Shown here piece after piece: positions 6,981 through 14,500 of a stretch of DNA of 64,000 nucleotides (positions are counted from its first letter, which is position 1; every line of letters begins with the position of its first letter). The translations under genes were made by a program, and so were the position numbers. The stretch is from Gordonia sp049847105 (GTDB lineage: Bacteria > Actinomycetota > Actinomycetes > Mycobacteriales > Mycobacteriaceae), in the NCBI RefSeq assembly GCF_049847105.1, contig NZ_JBNCNS010000001.1, positions 1,466,706-1,530,705 on the forward strand. Direction: 5' to 3'. The notes beneath the pieces are model-generated. The model was not told where the DNA came from. It made no database searches and saw nothing but the letters and a program-made list of their open reading frames with translations.

Positions 6981-8578
6981 TCCCCACCTCCGGCCAACAT
7001 CTCCCGCAGCTCGGCCAACCCCGACTGAATATCCAGCTCCATCTTCTCCAACTCATCCAGGATCTCTGCCGGCGCACGGTGTTCGACCTCTTCGTGGACG
7101 ATCTCCTTGTACCGATTGAGGCTCAGGTCGTAGCCTTGCTCTTCGATCGCGTTCCGCGGAACGCAGAAGGACTGTTCCGTGCGCTCGCGTTTGAGTTCGG
7201 CGCCGTCGCGGTTGGCCCAGCGGCGCAGGACATCCGGGAGGTTGTTCTTGGTGTGCTCGTTGGGGGTGAGGCTTCGTGTCGCGGCTCCTTCGTCGCCGCC
7301 CTCAGCCAGCGGTGCAGACGCGGCCCGTTTGTCGCCGCCCTCAGCCGCCGAAGGAATGGGGCCGAGCTTGTCGGCGTCGAGCAACGCGGTGCGCTTGTCG
7401 TCCAACGAGTATCCGTCGGCCTGGACGTCGTAGAACCAGACGTTCTCCGTACCGCCGGAGTTGGTCTTGGTGAAGAACAGGATCGCGGTCGAGACTCCGG
7501 CGTAGGGCTTGAACACACCGGACGGGAGTTTGACCACGGCGTCGAGCTTGTGATCGTCGACGAGCATGCGACGAAGCTCCTTGTGCGCCTTGGACGATCC
7601 GAACAGGACGCCGTCGGGGACGATCACCGCGGCGCGGCCGCCGGGCTTGAGTAGGCGCAGGAACAGCGCGAGGAACAGCAGTTCGGTCTTCTTCGTCTTG
7701 ACGATCTGCTGCAGATCCTTGGCGGTGTTCTCGTAGTCGAGGCTGCCGGCGAACGGCGGATTGGCCAACACCATCGAGTAGGCACCTGCATCGCCGGTGT
7801 TGGCTTCTGCCAACGAGTCACGATAGCGGATGTCGGGTTGCTCCACGCCGTGCAGCAGCATGTTCATCGAGCCGATGCGCAGCATGGTGTTGTCGAAGTC
7901 GAACCCGTGGAACATCTCGTTGTGAAAGTGCTTCGCGCCCTTGCCCGAGTTGATCTCGTCGGCGTGATTGTCACGCATGTACTCGGTGGCGGCGACGAGG
8001 AAGCCGCACGTGCCCGACGCCGGGTCGACGATGGTGTCGCCCACCTCGGGTGCCATCATCTCGACCATCAGCTTGATGAAGTGGCGCGGCGTGCGGAACT
8101 GACCGTTCTGCCCGGAGCTGGCGATCTTGGCGAGCATGTACTCGTAGATGTCGCCCTTGGTGTCGAGATCTTCCATCTTGATGTTGTCGAGCAGGTCGAC
8201 CACCTTGACCAGCATGGCTGCGTTGGGGATCGCGAGCCGTGCGTCCTTCATGAAATGGGCGTAGGTGGAGTCCTCGTCGCGCATCGTCTGGATGAACGGG
8301 AAGACCTTCTTGTCGATGGTCTCGAACATCTCGTCGGCCGAATAGTTCTTGAACACCGACCATCGCAGCTCGTCGCGCTCGACCGGGAACGGGTTGTCCT
8401 GGATCGGCTTCTTGGTGAGGTTCGCGCGATTCAACGCGCGTGTCTGCTCGTCGTCGAGCCGTCGGATGAACAGCAAGTAGGTGATCTGCTCCATCACCTG
8501 CAGCGGGTTGGCGATGCCGCCTGACCAGAACGCGTCCCAGACGGCGTCGACCTTGCTCTTCTGCTCTCCGGTGATCAC
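6977..8578 (-). CDS. hsdM: Type I N6-adenine DNA methyltransferase subunit (HsdM)
   Basis: HsdM transfers methyl groups from S-adenosylmethionine to adenine in the HsdS target. The N-terminal HsdM_N helical domain (ITGEQKSKVDAVWDAFWSGG onward) is followed by the methylase domain with SAM motif I DPASGTCG (about 185-192) and the adenine-methylase motif NPPF (about 273-276). Start: GTG at 8578, which has GGAG 8 nt upstream and gives the usual family N-terminus; the GTG at 8587 lacks a ribosome site. Oddities: a 13-residue peptide (AEGGDKRAASAPL / AEGGDEGAATRSL) is tandemly repeated at about residues 411-436, where the family normally has a short linker, and the 16-bp palindrome lies in the C-terminal part. 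It heads the hsdM-hsdS-mcrB-mcrC operon. Confidence 0.93.
   Translation of the reverse strand: MITGEQKSKVDAVWDAFWSGGIANPLQVMEQITYLLFIRRLDDEQTRALNRANLTKKPIQDNPFPVERDELRWSVFKNYSADEMFETIDKKVFPFIQTMRDEDSTYAHFMKDARLAIPNAAMLVKVVDLLDNIKMEDLDTKGDIYEYMLAKIASSGQNGQFRTPRHFIKLMVEMMAPEVGDTIVDPASGTCGFLVAATEYMRDNHADEINSGKGAKHFHNEMFHGFDFDNTMLRIGSMNMLLHGVEQPDIRYRDSLAEANTGDAGAYSMVLANPPFAGSLDYENTAKDLQQIVKTKKTELLFLALFLRLLKPGGRAAVIVPDGVLFGSSKAHKELRRMLVDDHKLDAVVKLPSGVFKPYAGVSTAILFFTKTNSGGTENVWFYDVQADGYSLDDKRTALLDADKLGPIPSAAEGGDKRAASAPLAEGGDEGAATRSLTPNEHTKNNLPDVLRRWANRDGAELKRERTEQSFCVPRNAIEEQGYDLSLNRYKEIVHEEVEHRAPAEILDELEKMELDIQSGLAELREMLAGGGE
7149..7164. repeat. 16-bp palindrome GCGTTCCGCGGAACGC, copy 3
   Basis: Third exact copy, inside hsdM, encoding VPRNA just before the conserved GYDLSLNRYKE stretch. 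It replaces rather than lengthens the usual family sequence. Confidence 0.85.
7282..7346. repeat. In-frame 39-bp tandem duplication in hsdM
   Basis: Two 26-bp near-identical blocks at 7282-7307 and 7321-7346, 39 bp (13 codons) apart, both containing GTCGCCGCCCTCAGCC. They encode the repeated peptide AEGGD-x2-AA-x3-L in a surface linker of HsdM. Confidence 0.75.
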
Positions 8579-8771
8579 TGATTGCACTCCATAGCGTTGT
8601 TGGCGAACCCGAACAGAACTGTATAGCGAGGGGTACCGACAGGATCAGCGAGTCGAGGAGTCAGCGTGGCGATTCAGCGATTCGATCAGTGACTCAACGC
8701 GAACGGAACAGCACGTTGACGTTGCTGGACTGCGCGTCATCTGCTGTACCGAGGCAGCGCACGCCACGCAC

Positions 8772-8830
8772 CACACAGAACTCCCACAAACAACGGATGC
8801 ATACCGTGTTTTTGGTAGTTCTGGGTGTCT
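8772..8830. repeat. Imperfect long hairpin between hsdM and tetR
   Basis: The 270-bp gap between hsdM and the next gene holds an imperfect inverted repeat of about 25 bp per arm around a central ATGCAT. The left arm contains CAGAACTCCCACAAACAACGG and the right arm its near-complement (CCGTGTTTTTGGTAGTTCTG). It lies downstream of the tetR stop (8849) and upstream of hsdM, so it may terminate tetR or be a dispersed palindromic element. No clear -35/-10 pair for hsdM was recognised in the rest of the gap. Confidence 0.6.
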
Positions 8831-8848
8831 TGCGGGGGATGGAGCGGT

Positions 8849-9463
8849 TCACTCCGCGACGGCGTCCGCCGTCCCGACCCCCTTGAGTCCGCGCCAGGTG
8901 ATGCCGACGAGGAGGTCGGTCGCGGTGTCGAGGTCCACGTCGCCCTCGGTGATCCGGTCGGCGACGGCCTCACCGGCACCGACGAGTGCGACGGCGGTGA
9001 GCTCGAAGTCGATGTCGCGGGCGCCCTCGACCGTGGTGCCGGCGCGGATCAGTTCGGTGACCATCTCGGTGACACGGGCCCGACTGTCGGAGACGAAGTG
9101 CGAGAAGCTCGCCGTACCGACCGCGACGCGATAGAGCACCTTCCACGACTGGCGGTTCTCGTCGACGTAGCGAAGGAACTCCTTCACGACGGTCCGAGCC
9201 TGCTCCCGCTGCCTCAGCGATGGATCGAAACCGACGCTCATCGCCTCGATGAAGCGACCGGACTCGCGCTCGATGCAGGCGCTGAACAGTTCGTCCTTGG
9301 AGCCGTAATAGAGGTAGAGCATCGGTTTGCTGATCTCTGCCTCGGCGGCGATCGAGTCCATCGACGCCTCGCGGAAGCCGTTTTCCGAGAAAACCTTGAC
9401 GGCGGCGTCCAGCATTTGTTGCTCCCGCACCGCGCGGGGCAACCGCTTCGTCCCGCCTGCCAT
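8849..9463 (-). CDS. TetR-family transcriptional regulator (Rv0238-like)
   Basis: A 204-residue one-component repressor. The N-terminal helix-turn-helix spans about residues 15-60, with the typical core FSENGFREASMDSIAAEAE followed by KPMLYLYYGSKDEL. The C-terminal ligand domain is of the common actinobacterial type; the ligand is unknown. A neighbouring GTG one codon upstream could also serve as start; the ATG at 9463 is chosen because it gives the usual N-terminus. It lies downstream of the LpqI-like gene on the same strand, as Rv0238 is adjacent to lpqI in mycobacteria. A palindrome at 9521-9536 in the short gap upstream suggests autoregulation. Confidence 0.9.
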   Translation of the reverse strand: MAGGTKRLPRAVREQQMLDAAVKVFSENGFREASMDSIAAEAEISKPMLYLYYGSKDELFSACIERESGRFIEAMSVGFDPSLRQREQARTVVKEFLRYVDENRQSWKVLYRVAVGTASFSHFVSDSRARVTEMVTELIRAGTTVEGARDIDFELTAVALVGAGEAVADRITEGDVDLDTATDLLVGITWRGLKGVGTADAVAE

Positions 9464-9508
9464 CACACACCTCTTCGCACGCCAACACCGACACCTGAGT
9501 GTTCAGAG

Positions 9509-9536
9509 CTTACCGGATTACTTACCAGCCGGTAAG
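9509..9536. promoter_or_regulatory. Putative TetR operator
   Basis: The gap between the lpqI-like stop and tetR contains the palindrome CTTACCAGCCGGTAAG (9521-9536: CTTACC-N4-GGTAAG) and, just to its left, a further half-site CTTACCGG (9509-9516). This is the usual size and place for an autoregulatory TetR site. Confidence 0.55.
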
Positions 9537-9537
9537 T

Positions 9538-10743
9538 TCAGCAGGTGAGAACGCCTTTCGACCGGAGAATCCGCACCACCGAGCGGTCCACCCGGGCCAT
9601 CGTGAGCCGCTTGGCCGCGACCTCCCGCTGCAGCGAGTCGAGCACCGAACTGACATGATCGGTGGCCAGCCACAACGCGACGTCGGAGCCCGCCTCGATG
9701 GCCATCGGCACCGCCTGCTCAATGGGATAACGAGCGCTGATGGCGGCCATGCCGGACAGGTCGTCGGAAAAGACCACGCCGTTGAAGGGCGGCCCGCCAT
9801 AGGGCTGCCCGGTCCGCAACATGCCGATCGCCCGGGGGCTGATACTGGACGGGGTCTCCGGGCCGGTCAGCCCCGGGACGATCAGGTGGCCGACCATCAC
9901 CGCCGCGTTGCCCGGGTTCTTGAGCAGGGTGCGATACGGCACCAGGTCACTCTTCTCCAGCGACGCGAGCGGCGGCGTCACCACGACGCCGAGATGTGAA
10001 TCGCCGGAACCGTGCCCATGCCCGGGAAAGTGCTTGTACACCGGGGTGATCCCGGCCGACTGCAGACCGGCGGAGAAGGCCCCCGCGTACTCGGTGACGA
10101 CGGCCGGGTCATTGCTGAACGACCGGTCACCGATCACCTCGTCGTCGGCCTCGGCACTCACGTCCACGTCCGGCGCGAAGTTCACGGTGACCCCCAGCTG
10201 CCGCAACTGCCGGCCCATCGACTGGCCCAGTGCCTGCACCTGGGCGGGGGTCTTGGTCTGCGCGAGTTCGCGGGCCGACGGGCTGTCGATACCCAGCGAC
10301 GACAACCGCGACACACGCCCGCCCTCCTGGTCCACCGTGACCATCAGCGGGATCTTGCTGTTCCGCGAGATGCGGCCGGCGGCACCGCTGGACAGGATCG
10401 ACATGTCGGTCCAGCTGCCGACAAAGATCCCGCCGACCTGTTCCTTGTTCACGATGGCCTGTGCGTCGGCCGCCCCGGTGACCCCGACGACGATCATCTG
10501 CGCAAGCTTCTGCCGCAACGTCATCTTTGAGAGTTCGGCTGTGCCACAAGCTGATACCGGTGCGGCAACGGCGCTCGACGACGGCGACGAGACCGCCGAC
10601 GAACTGCGCGACGCCGACGTCGCGCTTTCCGCGGAGCCCGGTGACTGCTCCGACGCGCAACCCGCACCGGCCACCACGACGACCGCGACCGTCATCACCG
10701 CCAGTACGCCACGCACTCCTCGACCTCGCTGAGATGAGCCCAT
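9538..10743 (-). CDS. lpqI: LpqI-like GH3 beta-N-acetylglucosaminidase lipoprotein
   Basis: A 401-residue glycoside hydrolase family 3 enzyme of the NagZ/LpqI type, which removes N-acetylglucosamine from muropeptides during peptidoglycan recycling. The N-terminus has a hydrophobic signal and a lipobox ending AGAGC (Cys29), so the mature enzyme should be a surface lipoprotein. A Ser/Ala-rich linker leads to the barrel, with the NagZ signature KHFPGHG followed by GDSH, and the probable nucleophile Asp in GVVFSDD. The start ATG at 10743 is chosen for the signal peptide. It is divergent from the usp gene with a 29-bp gap, and followed by tetR. The orthology to Rv0237 is supported by this context. 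Confidence 0.9.
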   Translation of the reverse strand: MGSSQRGRGVRGVLAVMTVAVVVVAGAGCASEQSPGSAESATSASRSSSAVSSPSSSAVAAPVSACGTAELSKMTLRQKLAQMIVVGVTGAADAQAIVNKEQVGGIFVGSWTDMSILSSGAAGRISRNSKIPLMVTVDQEGGRVSRLSSLGIDSPSARELAQTKTPAQVQALGQSMGRQLRQLGVTVNFAPDVDVSAEADDEVIGDRSFSNDPAVVTEYAGAFSAGLQSAGITPVYKHFPGHGHGSGDSHLGVVVTPPLASLEKSDLVPYRTLLKNPGNAAVMVGHLIVPGLTGPETPSSISPRAIGMLRTGQPYGGPPFNGVVFSDDLSGMAAISARYPIEQAVPMAIEAGSDVALWLATDHVSSVLDSLQREVAAKRLTMARVDRSVVRILRSKGVLTC

Positions 10744-10760
10744 GCCTCGAGTCTGGCATG

Positions 10761-10766
10761 TAATCT
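10761..10766 (+). promoter_or_regulatory. -10 hexamer TAATCT, near-leaderless usp promoter
   Basis: TAATCT lies 6 nt before the usp ATG inside the 29-bp divergent spacer; no Shine-Dalgarno is present, so transcription probably starts at or next to the start codon. Confidence 0.45.
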
Positions 10767-10772
10767 GGCCCC

Positions 10773-11279
10773 ATGGACCAGGGTGTCCACCAGACGCTGA
10801 TGATCGCCTACGACGGCTCGCCGAATGCCGATCGCGCGATCCGCTACGCCGCACAATTCCTCCGCGCCGAGACCGCCCACGTGGTGACCGCCTGGCAGCC
10901 CGGCGGGATGTCGCCGGCACGCCTGTCCACACTCTCCGGCGGGATGCAGCCCTTCCTCGACACCCAACTCGAGGCCGGCGTCGACCATGCGCTCGAGGTG
11001 GAGGCGGAGACCCTCAACAAAAGCGGCGTGGAACTGGCCGTGTCGGTCGGGATGGATGCGCACGGATCGCTGGTCGAGGTGGAGTCGACAGTGTGGGCCG
11101 CGCTGGTCGCCGCCGCCGATGCCCTCGACGTCGATCTGCTGGTCACCGGAACCCGCGGCGCGTCGGGTCTGAAGGCCCTCTTACGGTCGAGCGTGGCCGA
11201 GGCCGTCCTCAAACATTGCCATCGTCCGGTGTTCATCGTGCCCGCCCAGTGTGAGAAGCAACCGCCGGTGACTCTGTAG
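10773..11279 (+). CDS. Universal stress protein (UspA family)
   Basis: A 168-residue single-domain universal stress protein. The N-terminal strand and first Asp appear in LMIAYDGSPNADRAIRYAA, and the ATP-binding G-x2-G-x9-G/S pattern appears near the end (GTRGASGLKALLRSS), so it probably binds ATP. Such proteins modulate survival under redox, hypoxic or starvation stress, but a specific role cannot be read from sequence. It is divergent from the lpqI-like gene and upstream of the DUF2613-aftD unit. The start is supported by the adjacent TAATCT hexamer. Confidence 0.9.
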   Translation: MDQGVHQTLMIAYDGSPNADRAIRYAAQFLRAETAHVVTAWQPGGMSPARLSTLSGGMQPFLDTQLEAGVDHALEVEAETLNKSGVELAVSVGMDAHGSLVEVESTVWAALVAAADALDVDLLVTGTRGASGLKALLRSSVAEAVLKHCHRPVFIVPAQCEKQPPVTL

Positions 11280-11321
11280 TGCACTTTCCGCGCACTCATC
11301 AGAGACCTATGTGGTCAATGG

Positions 11322-11327
11322 TATTTT
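11322..11327 (+). promoter_or_regulatory. -10 hexamer TATTTT, leaderless DUF2613-aftD promoter
   Basis: TATTTT is followed by exactly 7 nt and the ATG of the DUF2613 gene. No ribosome binding site is present between them, matching the TANNNT-N7-start pattern of leaderless actinobacterial genes. Confidence 0.6.
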
Positions 11328-11334
11328 CGTCGCC

Positions 11335-11535
11335 ATGACCAACAACCGCCTCGTCGCCGGAGCCGTGGCCGGAGTCGCCGGCATCCTGGTGGGACTCGGC
11401 GCCGTGTTCCTCGGTGGGTTCCTGTCCACCGAGACGAGCCCGTCGACGGACGTCAACAGCGTCAATCCGAACAGCGGTTTCGTCCAGGGCTCGGTCGACT
11501 ACGGCACCCGGGGCGATACCGGGGCCGACAACTGA
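11335..11535 (+). CDS. Small DUF2613 membrane/secreted protein (Rv0236A-like)
   Basis: A 66-residue protein with one hydrophobic segment (about residues 6-28, LVAGAVAGVAGILVGLGAVF) and a short polar tail rich in Ser, Thr, Asn and Asp. It matches the size and plan of DUF2613 proteins, which sit immediately upstream of aftD in mycobacteria (Rv0236A). Function unknown; the single span suggests a membrane-anchored or exported peptide. The ATG at 11335 is preferred over 11311 because of the leaderless promoter 7 nt upstream. Its stop (11533-11535) is in the same reading frame as aftD, only 15 nt before the first plausible aftD start. Confidence 0.8.
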   Translation: MTNNRLVAGAVAGVAGILVGLGAVFLGGFLSTETSPSTDVNSVNPNSGFVQGSVDYGTRGDTGADN

Positions 11536-11550
11536 CCTTCGAGGCCTGAC

Positions 11551-14500
11551 CTGACCACCGCGGTCGATCGGTCCGACCCGGCACGGATCCGCGATCCCGC
11601 CCTCGACCGGACGCTGTCGAAGCGGGGAGTCGCCGTCGCCACGGTCTGCGCGCTCGTCGTCTCGTTCCTGCAGTCCCCTGGGCGGATCGCCGCCGACACC
11701 AAACTCGACCTCACCGCCGATCCGATCGGCTTCCTGAGCCGCGCCGCGCATCTGTGGACCCCCAACGCACCGATGGGCCAGGTGCAGAACCAGGCCTACG
11801 GCTATTTCTTTCCGCACGGCGCATTCTTCGCGCTCGGCGACCTCGCCCACCTCCCGCCCTGGATCGTCCAGCGCACCTGGTGGGCGCTGCTCCTCGTCAT
11901 CGGTTTCGTCGGCATCGTGCGCCTTGCCGAGGCGCTCCGAGTGGGCTCGCCGGGATCGCGGGTGATCGCCGGACTCATCTTCGTCCTGAGCCCCCGCGTC
12001 CTCACCACCATCGGCTCGATCTCGTCGGAGACGCTGCCGATGGTGCTGGCCCCGTGGGTACTGGTGCCGCTGGTCCGTGTCCTCGACCGCGAGCGCGGAC
12101 CGCTCTGGCGGCCGGCACTTCAGTCGGCCGCCGCGGTCGCACTGATGGGTGCGGTCAACGCGGTCGCGACGCTCGCCGCGCTCGGCGTCGCCGCCGTGTG
12201 GTGGCTGCTCCACGCGCCCGTCCTCAGCTCGGTCCCCGCGGCCCGCTGGTGGCGGTTCGGGGCATGGTGGGCCCTCGGAATGGTCATGGCGTGCGCCTGG
12301 TGGGTGGTGCCCCTGCTGATCCTGTCGCGGGTGAGCCCGCCGTTCCTCGACTTCATCGAGTCGTCGCGGGTCACCACCGAATGGACCTCATTGACCGAGG
12401 TGTTGCGGGGCACCAGCTCCTGGACCCCGTTCGTGTCGCCGGAACGCGTCGCCGGCGCGGTGCTGGTGGACCAGCCGGCCGCCGTGCTGGCGACCGGAGT
12501 GCTCGCCGCCGCCGGTCTGGCCGGATTGTGCATGCGGCACATGCCGTCCCGCGGCCGCCTGGCCACCGTGCTGGTGATCGGCCTCCTGCTGATGTGCCTC
12601 GGATTCGCCGGCGAACTCGGTTCTCCGATCGCCGAACAGGTCCGCGTTTTCCTCGACGGTGCCGGCGCGCCGTTGCGCAACATCCACAAGTTCGAACCGT
12701 TCATCCGTATCCCGCTGGTTCTGGGCACCGCGCATCTGCTCGCCCGCGTGCCGTTGCCCGGCACAGCCTCCCTACGGGAGATGTCGGCGGCCTTCGCGCA
12801 CCCGCAGCGTTCCCGTCCGGTGGCCGCCGCGATCGTCGTCGCGGTTGCCGCCATCGGTGCGGGCTCGTTGATCTGGACGGGACAGCTGGCGCCTGCCGGC
12901 ACGTACCGCACGATCCCCGATCACTGGTCGGCGGCGTCGAAGTGGCTGTCCGCACATGGCAGCCCACCGGGCAGCACCGCTCCGGTCCGCAGCCTCGTGG
13001 TGCCGGGCGCGCCATTCGCCGACCAACTCTGGGGCCTCACCCGCGACGAACCGATGCAACCCCTCGCCGAGGAGCCATGGGCAGTGCGCGACGCGATTCC
13101 GCTCACCCCGCCGGGTGCTATCCGGGCCCTCGACTCGGTGCAGCGCGACATCGCCGACGGCCGGGGCTCACCGGGACTCGCCGCCACCCTCGCCCAACAG
13201 GGCATCGGATATGTGGTGCTGCGTGCCGATCTCGATCCGGACACGTCCCGATCCGCACGACCGCTCGTCGCCCAGCAGGCCATCGACAACTCGCCCGGAC
13301 TGGACCGGGTCGCGACCTTCGGCGCCGACGTCGGCCAGCCGAGCGTACCCGGGGTGGTGCGCGACAACGGTTTACGGCCGCTCTTGCCGGCGATCCAGAT
13401 CTACGCGGTGCACAGCCCGATGGGATTCCCCGGTACCGGCCCCGTCCTCGTCGATGCGGACGCGGCGCCGCGGGTGGCCGGTGGCCCGGAAGCTCTTGCC
13501 GCGATTCAGGAACAGCGCGCCCGCACCGGACTCGCCCCGATGGGTCCGGCAGTCCTCGACGCCGACGCGCGCCGGGCCGGCCTCGCCGGCGGCCGCGGCG
13601 TCCTGATCACCGACACGCCCACCGACCGGGAGACCGACTTCGGCCGGGTCGACGACCACAGTTCGGCGATCCGCGCCCGGGGGGACCCGCGGCGCACCCA
13701 GAATGCGGCGCCCGACTACCCGGTCGACGGCCAGCCCCTCGTCGAGGGTCAGTGGCTCCTGAACAACCGGCCGGGGCAGGTCCGGGTGTCCACCTCCGGG
13801 TCAGCCTCGGATGCAACACAATTGGGACAGACCTCGCCGGCCAACTCGCCTTCGGCGGCATTCGACGGCGATCCCGACACGGCATGGGTGAGCAGTGGCC
13901 TCGAATCCGCGGTCGGCCGCTGGATGCGCCTGGACTTCACCGAGCCTCGCTCCGACCTCGCGGTGAACATCACGACGAGCAAGGCCCTCGGCTCCGATGT
14001 CAGCGGCATCCTGGTGTCCACCGAGGCGGGCAGTTCCGTCACGCAGGGCGTGGAGCCCGGCAAACCGGTCACCGTGACGGCTCCGAGTGGCCCCACCCGG
14101 TGGATGCAGATCCGGGCGATCAGTACGGCAGATGGCCGGGGCGGCAACCAGTTCGCCATCGGCGAGCTCTCATTGGCCGATCTGTCGAGCCACACGCCGC
14201 TCACCATCCGGCATCGTGTGGTGCTGCCACCGCCACCCGACGGGACGAAGGTGTCGGGATGGCTGCTCGGCGAGGAACTCGGTGGCCGATCGGCGTGTGT
14301 GGCCGACGGCGACTCGCAGCGGTGCGCTCCCGGCCTCGGCCTGAGCCCGGAGACGCCGGGGATCTTCACCCGCTCGTTGTCGGTGCCCGGCCCGACCGAG
14401 GTGAACCCGACCGTGGTGCTGCGACCGAAGTCCGGGGACGCGTTGCGTGGGCTGATCTCCGCACCCGGGCAGATCACCGCGGACGGACCGACCGGCGTCG

